NCBI RefSeq assembly: GCF_900142785.1
Contig: NZ_FRCD01000008.1
Coordinates: 62,001-126,000 of the forward strand
Source of the DNA: Chryseobacterium carnipullorum
GTDB taxonomy: Bacteria > Bacteroidota > Bacteroidia > Flavobacteriales > Weeksellaceae
Reading direction: 5' to 3'
DNA length: 64,000 bases
Shown: piece by piece, positions 17,868 to 26,442 of the stretch
Layout of the letters: each line of letters starts with the position of its first letter
How positions within the stretch are numbered: the stretch's first letter is position 1
Program-made: the position numbers and the translations under genes
Notes under the pieces: model-generated
Seen by the model: only the letters and a program-made list of their open reading frames with translations
What the model was told of the DNA's origin: nothing
Database searches by the model: none

Positions 17868-19142
17868 TTAATGTTTAAATCGTTCATAGGCAGCTCTTTC
17901 CAGCATTTCCCTGTCATCAGGGTGTGCGATACTGATCAGTTCCTGAGCTCTCTGACGTAGGTTTTTACCATATAAATAAGCGGTACCATATTCTGTCACA
18001 ACATAATGAATATGTCCTCTTGTGGTTACCACTCCGGCACCCTGTTTAAGATACGGAACGATTCTGGAGATTCCTTTTTTAGTTCTTGAAGTGATGGCGA
18101 TGATGGGTTTTCCGTCTTCACTTAAGGCTGCGCCTCTCATAAAGTCCATCTGACCTCCGATTCCACTGTATTGTAGGGTTCCGATGGAATCTGCACATAC
18201 CTGTCCCGTAAGGTCGATCTCGATAGCAGAATTAATGGCTACCATCTTTTTGTTCCTCATAATATTGATCGGGAAGTTCACATCACTTACGTCTTTAAAA
18301 TCAAAAACCGTATTGTCATCTACATAATCATAGAGTTTTCTGGTTCCGAAACAAAAACTTGTGATCGTTTTATTATCGTGGTAACCTTTATATTTATTGT
18401 TAATAATATCATTTTGAATCAGATCAATGACTCCATCACTCAACATTTCAGTGTGTACGCCGAGGTCTTTGTGATTCGTTAAGCACTTTAAAACAGCATC
18501 AGGGATCGTTCCAATCCCCATTTGAAGAGTAGATCTGTCATCAATCAGTTCAGCTACATTTTTACCAACAAGCATTTCAACTTCACCTACCTTTGAACCA
18601 TAGTCTACGGTAGGAAGTTCCTCTTCATGCCATACCAGCTTATGAATTCTGCTAATGTGGATCATTCCGTCTCCGTGCGTTCTCGGCATCAGAGGATTGA
18701 CGATAGCCACAATGAGTTTGGCCGTGTCTACTGCTGCTCTTGCTACATCTACAGAGGTTCCAAGGGTACAGAAACCATGCTTGTCCGGTGGAGAAACGGT
18801 GACTAAAGCTACATCCAGCGGCAGTATATTTTTTCTGAATAAGATAGGAATTTCACTTAAGAAAACAGGGACGAAATCTCCCCGCTCAGAATTTACCGCA
18901 TCCCGCACGGGAGTTGATACGAATAGAGAATTAACAAAGAAATTATCTTTGTATTGAGGTTTTGCAATTTCCACATTTCCCTGCTGCGTAATGGAAACCA
19001 TTTCCACATTTTCCAGACGGTGAGACTGTCTTGCCAGTTCATCAATAAGATAATTCGGAGTACATGCACTTCCGTGGAAAAATACGCGGTTTCCGCTTTT
19101 TACAGTATATATGGCTTCCTCTGCACTAATATAATTGTACAT
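17868..19142 (-). CDS. Acetyl-CoA hydrolase/transferase (CoA-transferase) family protein
   Basis: 424 residues from MYNYISAEEAI, chosen over an upstream in-frame ATG that would overlap hmgA. Family features include VVFFHG-like SGNRVFFHGSACTP, HTEMLSDGVIDL and GIGGQMDFMRGA. Members move CoA between short acids or hydrolyse acetyl-CoA. It starts 26 nt after the hmgA stop on the same strand, so it is probably co-transcribed. A role in handling acetoacetate or acetyl-CoA released by tyrosine breakdown is a reasonable inference. Confidence 0.88.
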   Translation of the reverse strand: MYNYISAEEAIYTVKSGNRVFFHGSACTPNYLIDELARQSHRLENVEMVSITQQGNVEIAKPQYKDNFFVNSLFVSTPVRDAVNSERGDFVPVFLSEIPILFRKNILPLDVALVTVSPPDKHGFCTLGTSVDVARAAVDTAKLIVAIVNPLMPRTHGDGMIHISRIHKLVWHEEELPTVDYGSKVGEVEMLVGKNVAELIDDRSTLQMGIGTIPDAVLKCLTNHKDLGVHTEMLSDGVIDLIQNDIINNKYKGYHDNKTITSFCFGTRKLYDYVDDNTVFDFKDVSDVNFPINIMRNKKMVAINSAIEIDLTGQVCADSIGTLQYSGIGGQMDFMRGAALSEDGKPIIAITSRTKKGISRIVPYLKQGAGVVTTRGHIHYVVTEYGTAYLYGKNLRQRAQELISIAHPDDREMLERAAYERFKH

Positions 19143-19168
19143 AATGAAATTTTTTATGAATGATTTTT

Positions 19169-20356
19169 TTATTCCTGAGAACGGTCTTCCATGGTTTTGT
19201 CTGATTCTTCCAGCCATGAAGTTTTATAAGAAGGATCTTCTACTTTTAAAGCTTCTTCCGTGATTTTCAACGGACGGAAAGGGTCCACCATTACGGCGTA
19301 TTCTTCAGTAAATTTTTTACCGATGCTTCTTTCCATAGCGCCCGGGTGAGGTCCGTGTACGATTCCTCCCGGGTGTAAAGTGAAGTCCATCAGATCGATG
19401 TGGTTACGGCTCATAAAATCACCTTCCGTATAGAATAAAACCTCATCAGAATCGATATTGGAGTGATTATACGGGGCAGGAATAGCCATTGGATGATAGT
19501 CATACATTCTGGCACAGAAAGAGCACACGACAAAGTTATGACCTTCAAAATTCTGATGTACCGGAGGCGGTTGGTGAATTCTTCCTGTAATTGGTTCAAA
19601 GTTCTTGATATTGAATTTGTAAGGATAAAAATATCCGTCCCATCCTACGACATCAAACGGGTGTGTCGCATAGATGAAATCCGTGATCTGGTTTTCTTTT
19701 TTTACTTTAATTAAAAATTCTCCTTTTTCATCTTTTGGCTCTTTGAATACAGGGGCAATCATATCTCTTTCGCAGAACGGAGAATGCTCCAGAAGCTGTC
19801 CGAATTCATTTCTGTAGCGTTTCGGAGTGTAAATAGGAGAGTGGCTTTCAAGTACGAAAAATACGGTATCATCTGATTTCAGCTCAACCTGGTAGATGGT
19901 TCCTCTCGGAATAATAAGATAATCACCGGTTACAAATTCCAGATCTCCTACAAAGGTTTTCAGGATACCGGTTCCGTTGTGAACGTATAAAAGTTCATCG
20001 CATTCAGCATTTTTGTAGAAATAATCCATCGACTTTCTTGGTTTTGCCAATCCCATTTTCAGGTCATTGTTCATCAGAAGGATCTTTCTGCTGTCCATGA
20101 AATCATCTTCGGGCGTTACATTCATTCCCTTAAACATTCTCGGAGCAATATTTTTTTCTACCGCAATTTTAGGCGTCACATCTTTCGGCTCTCCGATAGA
20201 TTTGATCTGTGTAGGACGGTGAGTATGATAAAGCAGCGATGAAATTCCATGAAAGCCTTCCGTTCCGAAAAGTTGTTCATAATAAAATTTATCTTCCGGT
20301 GATTTGAAAATCGTATGCCTTTTTTGTGGGATGTTTCCCGCCTGATGATATCTCAT
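19169..20356 (-). CDS. hmgA: Homogentisate 1,2-dioxygenase
   Basis: 395 residues, cupin-fold Fe(II) enzyme that opens the ring of homogentisate to maleylacetoacetate. The C-terminal cupin has the expected ligands: His298 in PYNHSNID, Glu305 in DSDEVLFYTEGDF and a His in GIVHGPHPGAMERS (residues 334-337). First gene of a two-gene unit with the CoA-transferase. No maleylacetoacetate isomerase gene was seen in the window. A CAAATTTA (minus TAAATTTG) -7-like box is at 20379-20386. Confidence 0.96.
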   Translation of the reverse strand: MRYHQAGNIPQKRHTIFKSPEDKFYYEQLFGTEGFHGISSLLYHTHRPTQIKSIGEPKDVTPKIAVEKNIAPRMFKGMNVTPEDDFMDSRKILLMNNDLKMGLAKPRKSMDYFYKNAECDELLYVHNGTGILKTFVGDLEFVTGDYLIIPRGTIYQVELKSDDTVFFVLESHSPIYTPKRYRNEFGQLLEHSPFCERDMIAPVFKEPKDEKGEFLIKVKKENQITDFIYATHPFDVVGWDGYFYPYKFNIKNFEPITGRIHQPPPVHQNFEGHNFVVCSFCARMYDYHPMAIPAPYNHSNIDSDEVLFYTEGDFMSRNHIDLMDFTLHPGGIVHGPHPGAMERSIGKKFTEEYAVMVDPFRPLKITEEALKVEDPSYKTSWLEESDKTMEDRSQE

Positions 20357-20428
20357 AGTACTTTTATATCTAGTTTCTCAAATTTAATCATTTTTCGTGA
20401 ATTCATTCTAACAACATTTGTCATGGTG

Positions 20429-20469
20429 TTTTGTAATTCAAAAATAATTGTTAGATTTGTCTAACAATT
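20429..20469 (+). promoter_or_regulatory. Promoter overlapped by a perfect palindromic operator
   Basis: TTTTG (20429-20433), 18 nt, TAGATTTG (20452-20459) form a promoter. A perfect 10-bp inverted repeat, AATTGTTAGA-TTTG-TCTAACAATT (20446-20469), covers the -7 box and the expected start site, 8 nt before the start codon. A further half-site TCTAACAA is at 20407. Confidence 0.7.
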
Positions 20470-20477
20470 TTAATTTC

Positions 20478-22547
20478 ATGAAGCGAATACTATTTTCTAT
20501 AACTCTTTTATCTTCTTACTGTTTTTCTCAGGAGACCGATAGTCTGAGTTGGCAGCACCCTGTAGAAAAGGATTCATCTGCAGTTTCCCAACCTAAAGTC
20601 AGAATGAGTACCATTGATGATGTGGTTCTTACCGGAACGATAAAACCCTTCAGCAGATCAAAAAGTCCTGTAGCCGTAGAAGTTTACAGCCAGAAATTTT
20701 TTCAGAAAAATCCTACTCCCAGTATTTTTGAGGCCATTGCCATGGTGAATGGGGTAAAACCTCAGCTGAACTGCTCGGTATGCAACACCGGAGATATTCA
20801 CATCAATGGTCTGGAAGGGCCTTACACGATGATTCTGATTGATGGAATGCCTATTGTAAGCTCATTGTCTACGGTCTACGGACTGAGTGGAATTCCTAAC
20901 AGCCTTGTGGACAGAATTGAAGTGGTTAAAGGTCCGGCTTCTTCTATCTACGGCTCTGAAGCAATGGGTGGGGTGATTAACATTATCACCAAAAATGCGT
21001 TGACAGCCCCCAAACTGAGTGTTGACATGATGACGAGCACATGGGGTGAAAATAATCTTGATGTTTCAACGAAATTTAATCTTGGAAAGAATGCGGCGTC
21101 TTTGTTAAGTATAAACTATTTCAGCTTTAAAGAAAAAATAGACCAGAACAAAGACAATTTCACCGATGCAGCATTACAAAGCAGAGTTTCAGTATTTAAT
21201 AAATGGAATTTTCAGCGAAAAGAAAATCGTCAGGCAAGTTTTGCCATGAGGTATCTCTATGAAGACCGTTTTGGTGGAGAAATACAGTGGAACAGATCTT
21301 ATCGTGGAAGTGGTGATGTCTATGGTGAGAGTATTTATACCAACAGAGCGGAAGTTTTTGGATTGTATCAATGGCCTTTAAAAGAATATATCGTTACCCA
21401 GTTTTCTTACAATTATCATGATCAGAATTCTTTTTATGGTACTAATCCCTATAATGCGCTTCAAAAAGTGGCTTTTGCACAAACGTACTGGAGTAAAAAG
21501 CTGGGGAACCATGATTTGACAGGAGGAATTACTTTCAAACGGACCTTCTATGATGACAATACGCCCGGAACTTTATCGGGAGACGGAATCACCAACGCAC
21601 CGATGAAATCTCCTATCTGGGGAGCATTTGTTCAGGACCAATGGGAAATCAATGATAAGAATACTCTGTTGGTAGGTTACCGTTTTGATTATGATAAGAT
21701 CCATCATGAAGTACATTCGCCAAGGTTTGCCTGGAAATTTTCCCCGAATCCTTACCATACGCTGAGGTTCAATTTCGGAACCGGATTCAGAGTAGTCAAT
21801 CTGTTTACCGAAGATCACGCAGCCTTGACGGGGTCACGGGAAGTAATGATCAAATCTGATTTGAAGCCTGAGAGATCGGTCAATGGAAATTTAAATTACA
21901 TCTGGAAGATTCCTGTTGGAACCCGTTTGTTACAGCTTGATGCTTCTGCATTTTATACTTATTTCAGCAATAAGATCGTAGGAGATTTTGATACTGATCC
22001 GGATAAAATTATTTATGATAATCTCCATGGATACGGAATTTCCAGAGGAGCATCCATGAATGTGGATTTCAATTTCAGCTTTCCTTTGAGCGTCAATGTA
22101 GGAGTGACCTATCTCGATGTGTATCAGAAATTTGATGAGGATCATAAAAAATCACAGCAGCTGCATGCGCCGAAGTGGAGCGGGACTTATAATCTCTCGT
22201 ATAAGTTCACCAATGATTTGACTTTAGATTTTACAGGACAATTCTACGGGCCGATGAGACTTCCGGTATTGCCAAACGACTACCGTCCGGAATATTCGCC
22301 GTTTTATTCTTTAGCCAATATTCAGGTTTCAAAAAGTTTCAAATCCGGTTTTGAAGTGTATGGCGGAGTTAAGAATCTCTTCAATTTTACACCGAAAGAT
22401 CCTTTGATGAGACCTTTTGACCCCTTTGATAAGTATGCAGACGATCCGATAAGTAATCCGAACCATTATACTTTTGACACTGCTTACGGCTACGCACCGA
22501 TGCAGAGAATCAGAGGTTTTCTGGGGGTAAAATATACTTTGAAATGA
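20478..22547 (+). CDS. TonB-dependent receptor with a CSVC motif in the plug
   Basis: 689 residues from MKRILFS (an in-frame ATG 30 nt upstream lies inside the operator). Signal peptide ends YCFSQ. The plug has an unusual NCSVCNTGDIHINGLEGPY stretch (Cys99, Cys102), followed by IDGMPIVSSLSTVYGLSGIP and IEVVKGPASSIYGSEAMGG. The C-terminus ends in a barrel strand (GFLGVKYTLK). It overlaps the thioredoxin-like gene by 4 nt. The paired cysteines and the partner suggest a redox or metal-linked cargo, but the substrate is not known. Confidence 0.9.
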   Translation: MKRILFSITLLSSYCFSQETDSLSWQHPVEKDSSAVSQPKVRMSTIDDVVLTGTIKPFSRSKSPVAVEVYSQKFFQKNPTPSIFEAIAMVNGVKPQLNCSVCNTGDIHINGLEGPYTMILIDGMPIVSSLSTVYGLSGIPNSLVDRIEVVKGPASSIYGSEAMGGVINIITKNALTAPKLSVDMMTSTWGENNLDVSTKFNLGKNAASLLSINYFSFKEKIDQNKDNFTDAALQSRVSVFNKWNFQRKENRQASFAMRYLYEDRFGGEIQWNRSYRGSGDVYGESIYTNRAEVFGLYQWPLKEYIVTQFSYNYHDQNSFYGTNPYNALQKVAFAQTYWSKKLGNHDLTGGITFKRTFYDDNTPGTLSGDGITNAPMKSPIWGAFVQDQWEINDKNTLLVGYRFDYDKIHHEVHSPRFAWKFSPNPYHTLRFNFGTGFRVVNLFTEDHAALTGSREVMIKSDLKPERSVNGNLNYIWKIPVGTRLLQLDASAFYTYFSNKIVGDFDTDPDKIIYDNLHGYGISRGASMNVDFNFSFPLSVNVGVTYLDVYQKFDEDHKKSQQLHAPKWSGTYNLSYKFTNDLTLDFTGQFYGPMRLPVLPNDYRPEYSPFYSLANIQVSKSFKSGFEVYGGVKNLFNFTPKDPLMRPFDPFDKYADDPISNPNHYTFDTAYGYAPMQRIRGFLGVKYTLK

Positions 22548-23005
22548 AAACTTTTATTTTATTTTTAATGTTAGTGCCTTGTTTTTATCTGTCTCAGATG
22601 AAGACAGGCACTTTTTCTGATCTTGAAACATCTATGAAAAAAGATCCGAAACCTGTAATCATCCATTTGTATACGGACTGGTGCTCAGTTTGCAAAATGG
22701 AAAAGTCTGCATTGAATAAAGACCAGGAAATTGTTGATCTGATCAATAAAAATTTTTATATGGTGAATTTTGAAGCTGAAAAAACGAAAGATAAAATAAG
22801 GTTTCAGGGTCGGGAATTCAGATATCTGCAGAATGGAAACTCAGGAATCCATGAGCTGGCTGTAGCTTTATCTAAAAACAAAAATCAGGCTGTTTATCCT
22901 TTGTGGATTGTTCTGGATAAAGATCAGAAACTGGTGTATTATCATGAAGGATTATTGGCACCTGAAACCATGAAGCAGAAACTTCTGGAGATTTCTGCTT
23001 TGTAG
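22544..23005 (+). CDS. Exported thioredoxin-fold protein
   Basis: 153 residues. The signal peptide ends FYLSQ, so it should act in the periplasm. The active-site-like WCSVCK (Cys47, Cys50) follows HLYTD, as in thioredoxin-like DUF255/Thioredoxin_7 proteins. A YPLWIVLDKD segment holds the cis-Pro-like position. It is translationally coupled to the upstream TonB receptor, which carries the same CSVC tetrapeptide. It may reduce or metallate that receptor or its cargo; this is inference. Confidence 0.8.
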   Translation: MKTFILFLMLVPCFYLSQMKTGTFSDLETSMKKDPKPVIIHLYTDWCSVCKMEKSALNKDQEIVDLINKNFYMVNFEAEKTKDKIRFQGREFRYLQNGNSGIHELAVALSKNKNQAVYPLWIVLDKDQKLVYYHEGLLAPETMKQKLLEISAL

Positions 23006-23018
23006 TTATATCTTTTTG

Positions 23019-23148
23019 TTGAGATTGATTCACCAAAGGTTCGCAATGACACATGGTTTCCTGCAGATGATACAGATGACACAGATTTTTTACTGTTGTG
23101 GAAAATGTATACTCCGGAAAAATCTTTCAATCTTTCAATTCTTCAATT
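23019..23148 (+). repeat. Composite intergenic repeat, copy A
   Basis: Segments GAGATTGATTCACCAAAGG, TTCGCAATGACA, CAGATGATACAGATGACACAG, TTGTGGAAAATGTATACT and AATCTTTCAAT occur here in this order. They recur in the same order, inverted, at 25098-25220. The GAGATTG...GCAATGAC core is a widespread bacterial intergenic repeat type. It lies between two convergent genes. Confidence 0.7.
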
Positions 23149-23149
23149 T

Positions 23150-23626
23150 TTAAATCTGAATTTCCGCATCAATCAGTACAGCGAGCTGAATACACGGCTC
23201 ATCCGACCGGTTACTCCAGGCATGATTGGTACCTCTTTGAATGACAATATCTCCGGGTTGAAGAAGCGTTTCTCCGTCTTCCATGATCAGATGGAGTTTT
23301 CCTGAAAGAATAACAATGTAATCCAGGGTTTGCGTCTGGTGCATCATGGGATGAGGTTCTCCTGCTTTAAATTCAACGCCGAGGTCTTTATCCGGTGGAA
23401 TAACCACGTAACGGAAATAAGTTCCGTTTTTAGGGGTCTGTGGAAATCCTGTGTTAGGAATTCGGGTTTCAAGGTCCAGTCCTGCCGGCATTTTCTGAGT
23501 ATTCCAGATATCCGAAATAATCAGGCCCGCAAGATGTTCTACTACATTTTCTGTCTGTTGATCTTCTATGATAACAGATTTTCCGTTTTTAATTCCTGTG
23601 ACGATACGTCTGGGTATTGTATTCAT
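23150..23626 (-). CDS. Cupin-domain protein
   Basis: 158 residues, cytosolic. The cupin barrel is visible as HPMMHQTQTLDYIVILSGK, GETLLQPGDIVIQRGTNHAW and following strands. Metal ligands are probably the His residues of HPMMHQT and of NHAWSN. It starts 3 nt after the stop of the oxidoreductase gene, so the two form an operon. Substrate unknown. Confidence 0.85.
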   Translation of the reverse strand: MNTIPRRIVTGIKNGKSVIIEDQQTENVVEHLAGLIISDIWNTQKMPAGLDLETRIPNTGFPQTPKNGTYFRYVVIPPDKDLGVEFKAGEPHPMMHQTQTLDYIVILSGKLHLIMEDGETLLQPGDIVIQRGTNHAWSNRSDEPCIQLAVLIDAEIQI

Positions 23627-23629
23627 AGT

Positions 23630-24619
23630 TTAATGTTTCATGATGAGTTTATGACCTTGAGTCTGATTGTTTTTAAGTATGGAATGAGCCTTTAAAACCG
23701 TGTCCAGAGAAAGATTTCCAATCGTTTTATAATTAGGCGGACTGATGGTTTCGTTCTCAATAAGTCTCGAAAGTTCCTCGAGGCTTCCTTTGTAATAGTG
23801 ATAGTCTTTATTCATGCTGTAGGAATAATTGGAGATATTCATGATCACGGTTCCTTTGTTGAAAAGGGTTTCGTGGGCATCTTTTGTGACCAGTGCGGTA
23901 ACATCTGCATACATGCCATTGATTTTTAAAACATCCGCCGTGATTTCAGACATATAATTTCCAACCAGATCAATTCCGAAGTCGAAAAGCTGTTCATCGT
24001 TAGCTTTTAAAAGATTTTTGGTGAGATTTTCCTCTTTATAATTGATGATCTGATCACTTTTTAATCCTAATCCAAGAAGGCTCTGTCTGTTTTCTTCACT
24101 TCCGACAGTTGCTGTAATTTTCTGAAAATGATTAGCCATTAATAATTTGATGACAAAAGAACCAACGCCACCTGCTGCTCCGGTAACCAGAACAGAATCA
24201 TCGTGGTTCAGTTTTAAACGGTTAAAAATCTGTAATGCGGTAAGTCCGGCTGATGGAATGCAAGCGGCCTGTTCAAAAGAACTGTTTTTAGGTTTTAAAG
24301 CAACAATAGCTTCGGGAACAGCAATATATTCAGCGTAAGAACCGTTGCTTCCCATAGATCCACTTCCACAATATACCTCGTCTCCAATATTGAACTGGTG
24401 GGCATCTGCACCTTTTTCAACAACAACTCCCGAAATTTCCCGGCCTAAAACAGGTGATTTGAGAAGTTTCCGTTCCAGTTCGTTCTCCATCATCTGATAA
24501 TCAATAGGGTTAAAACCACTGGCTTTGATTTGAATTAAAACTTCATGACTTTTCGGTTCAGGTTTTTCTATCTCAGCCTCTCCGAGTTGGAATTTTTCAT
24601 TTAATACAATGGCTTTCAT
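23630..24619 (-). CDS. Medium-chain NAD(P)H-dependent quinone oxidoreductase
   Basis: 329 residues of the zinc-free MDR family (quinone oxidoreductase/enone reductase). GFNPIDYQ and GREISGVVVEKG are in the catalytic domain and VTGAAGGVGSFVIKL is the dinucleotide-binding motif. The structural-zinc cysteine cluster is missing, as in quinone oxidoreductases. It is divergent from an HxlR regulator, a frequent arrangement in which the regulator responds to an electrophile and induces the reductase. Confidence 0.88.
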   Translation of the reverse strand: MKAIVLNEKFQLGEAEIEKPEPKSHEVLIQIKASGFNPIDYQMMENELERKLLKSPVLGREISGVVVEKGADAHQFNIGDEVYCGSGSMGSNGSYAEYIAVPEAIVALKPKNSSFEQAACIPSAGLTALQIFNRLKLNHDDSVLVTGAAGGVGSFVIKLLMANHFQKITATVGSEENRQSLLGLGLKSDQIINYKEENLTKNLLKANDEQLFDFGIDLVGNYMSEITADVLKINGMYADVTALVTKDAHETLFNKGTVIMNISNYSYSMNKDYHYYKGSLEELSRLIENETISPPNYKTIGNLSLDTVLKAHSILKNNQTQGHKLIMKH

Positions 24620-24668
24620 AAGAGTAATTTGATAGACAAATGTAAAAAGAGAATAGTTTATATTTGCT

Positions 24669-24696
24669 ACCAGTTAACTATTGGTAACCGGTTACC
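24669..24696. promoter_or_regulatory. Probable HxlR operator
   Basis: The divergent intergenic region contains a perfect 14-bp palindrome GGTAACCGGTTACC (24683-24696). A partly similar ACCAGTTAACTATTGGT lies next to it. TATATTTG (24660, plus) and TACATTTG (24645-24638, minus) give -7-like boxes for the two divergent genes. Confidence 0.55.
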
Positions 24697-24710
24697 TTAA
24701 TGAAACTATT

Positions 24711-25088
24711 ATGGCGAAAATCATAGAAAACGGAATAGAAAGAGAAGCCAACTGTACGGAAGAGCTATTTGCTATGCGTGACAGTCTGGATGTTTTGGGA
24801 GGAAAATGGAAACTGATGATTATTCGGTATCTCACGAACAGAACAGATCAGCAGATTCATTTCAAAAAGCTGCAACGGGGTATTACCGGAATTTCAGCTA
24901 AAATGCTCAGCAAAGAACTGAAAGAACTGGAAATGAATCTTCTCATCACAAGAACAATTCAGGATACAAAACCTATTACTGTAACTTATGCTGTGACAGA
25001 ATACGGAAAGTCAGTTTTTCCGGTAACGGAAACTCTGGTGAATTGGGGAATTATTCATCGGGAGAAGATCAGGGAGTCGATGGGGTAG
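24711..25088 (+). CDS. HxlR-family winged-helix regulator
   Basis: 125 residues from MAKII; an in-frame ATG at 24681 falls inside the palindrome and is less likely. The HxlR signature is clear: a Cys near the N-terminus (EANCTEELF), then LDVLGGKWKLMIIRYL and GISAKMLSKELKELE. It probably controls the divergent oxidoreductase-cupin operon through the palindrome between them. The Cys at residue 14 could be a redox sensor, as in YodB-type members. Confidence 0.88.
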   Translation: MAKIIENGIEREANCTEELFAMRDSLDVLGGKWKLMIIRYLTNRTDQQIHFKKLQRGITGISAKMLSKELKELEMNLLITRTIQDTKPITVTYAVTEYGKSVFPVTETLVNWGIIHREKIRESMG

Positions 25089-25097
25089 TATTGAAAA

Positions 25098-25259
25098 ATT
25101 TAAAAATTGAAAGATTTTTTTGCAGTATACATTTTCCACAACAAGAAAAAATCTGTTTTATCCGCATAATCTGTGGGAAATCCAATGTTATTGCGAACCT
25201 TTAGGTAAAGCAATCTCAAATCTATCTTTTTCTGAGATTGCTTCATTCCTTGCAATGAC
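25098..25259 (-). repeat. Composite intergenic repeat, copy B (inverted), with REP-like hairpin
   Basis: The reverse complement matches copy A at 23.0 kb over about 120 nt, in the order GAGATTG, AAAGGTTCGCAAT, CAGATT, TTGTGGAAAATGTATACT, AATCTTTCAAT. Copy B also has the second half (CTGAGATTGC...TTGCAATGAC). As a result GCAATCTCA and TGAGATTGC form an inverted pair at 25210-25241. No gene in 25089-25350. Confidence 0.7.
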
Positions 25260-25350
25260 TATCGTATTCAATTTTATCGGAGATATCGGATTTGCGCTTT
25301 ACATCAGTCGAATTGGAAAGAAATTTGTCCCTTTGCGTTAATGAATAATA

Positions 25351-25740
25351 TTATCTCTGCATAAGATGAGAAAAATTACTCAATACGACCGCAATGATCG
25401 CTAATATCGCTGGCAATGCCTGTACGAAAAATATCTTCTTGGTCGCTGAAATAGCACCATAAATTCCCGCAATAGCTACACAACCCAGAAAAAACAGAGC
25501 GACATTGGTTTGCCATTTGGGATCTTCAATCAGGAATGACCAGATCAATCCGGCAGCGAGAAAACCATTATAAAGCCCCTGGTTGGCAGCAAGACCTTTG
25601 GTGGGCTTAAACATTTCAGCAGGCAATGCCGCTTTAAATACTTCTTTTCCCTTGGTTTCCCAGGCAAACATTTCCATCCATAAGATGTAGAGGTGTTCCA
25701 GTGCAACGATGGCAATCAGGATTTTAGCAATAAGTTCCAT
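25351..25740 (-). CDS. DUF1304 integral membrane protein
   Basis: 129 residues, four predicted membrane helices. The start MELIAKILIAIVALEHLYIL, then FKPTKGLAANQGLYNGFLA, is typical of DUF1304. No function is established. It is divergent from a Crp-type regulator, which may control it. Confidence 0.88.
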   Translation of the reverse strand: MELIAKILIAIVALEHLYILWMEMFAWETKGKEVFKAALPAEMFKPTKGLAANQGLYNGFLAAGLIWSFLIEDPKWQTNVALFFLGCVAIAGIYGAISATKKIFFVQALPAILAIIAVVLSNFSHLMQR

Positions 25741-25758
25741 TATTTAATGTTTTTAAGA

Positions 25759-25789
25759 TTGTAAAACTAAAAAAATAAAGTTAAGTTTG
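25759..25789 (+). promoter_or_regulatory. Promoter of the Crp-type regulator operon
   Basis: TTG (25759-25761), 20 nt, TAAGTTTG (25782-25789). The leader would be only about 10 nt. Confidence 0.55.
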
Positions 25790-25806
25790 GTTAATCAATT
25801 GCAAAG

Positions 25807-26379
25807 ATGGATACTTTTAAGGCGCATTTAAATAAATTTATTACGGTCACTGATGAAGAATATGTTTCTATATTTTCTTTTTTCAGGGAGATCGAAGTGA
25901 AAAAAAAACAGAGTCTGATGCTTCAGGGGGAGATCTGCAGATCGATGTTTTTTGTTTCTGCGGGCTGTTTGAGGAAGTTTTTTGTGAATGAGAAAGGAAC
26001 GGAGCAGACCACAGAATTTGCGATAGAAAACTGGTGGATCACAGATACTTTCGCCTATGAAAGACAGACCCAATCAGATTTTTGTATCCAGGCCGTTGAG
26101 CGTTCTACGGTTCTTGTTATTGATCTTCAACAGCAGGAACTTTTGTTGCAGAAACATCTGATCATGGAACGGTATTTCAGAATGATTTATCAAAGGGCTT
26201 ATGCTGCTTCAGAAAGAAGGATCCGTTATCTCTATGAAATGTCCAGAGAAGAACTGTATGTTCATTTCAGTACTTTATATCCGTGGTTTATCCAGAGAAT
26301 TCCCCAATATCTGATTGCATCTTTTTTAAATCTTACTCCCGAATACCTGAGTGAAATCAGGGCGAAATTACGATCTTAA
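25807..26379 (+). CDS. Crp/Fnr-family transcriptional regulator
   Basis: 190 residues. An N-terminal cyclic-nucleotide-binding-like beta-roll (QSLMLQGEICRSMFFVSAGC) is followed by a long helix and a C-terminal HTH (PQYLIASFLNLTPEYLSEIRAK). The classical cAMP phosphate-binding Arg motif is not evident, as in many Bacteroidota members. It is followed by DoxX and carboxymuconolactone-decarboxylase-type genes, so it may regulate a small stress or redox operon. Confidence 0.88.
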   Translation: MDTFKAHLNKFITVTDEEYVSIFSFFREIEVKKKQSLMLQGEICRSMFFVSAGCLRKFFVNEKGTEQTTEFAIENWWITDTFAYERQTQSDFCIQAVERSTVLVIDLQQQELLLQKHLIMERYFRMIYQRAYAASERRIRYLYEMSREELYVHFSTLYPWFIQRIPQYLIASFLNLTPEYLSEIRAKLRS

Positions 26380-26442
26380 ACCAGTTTAAGATTTTTATCA
26401 TCCATAAGTCGGAGATTTGTCATGTTATTAAAAGCCAATATC

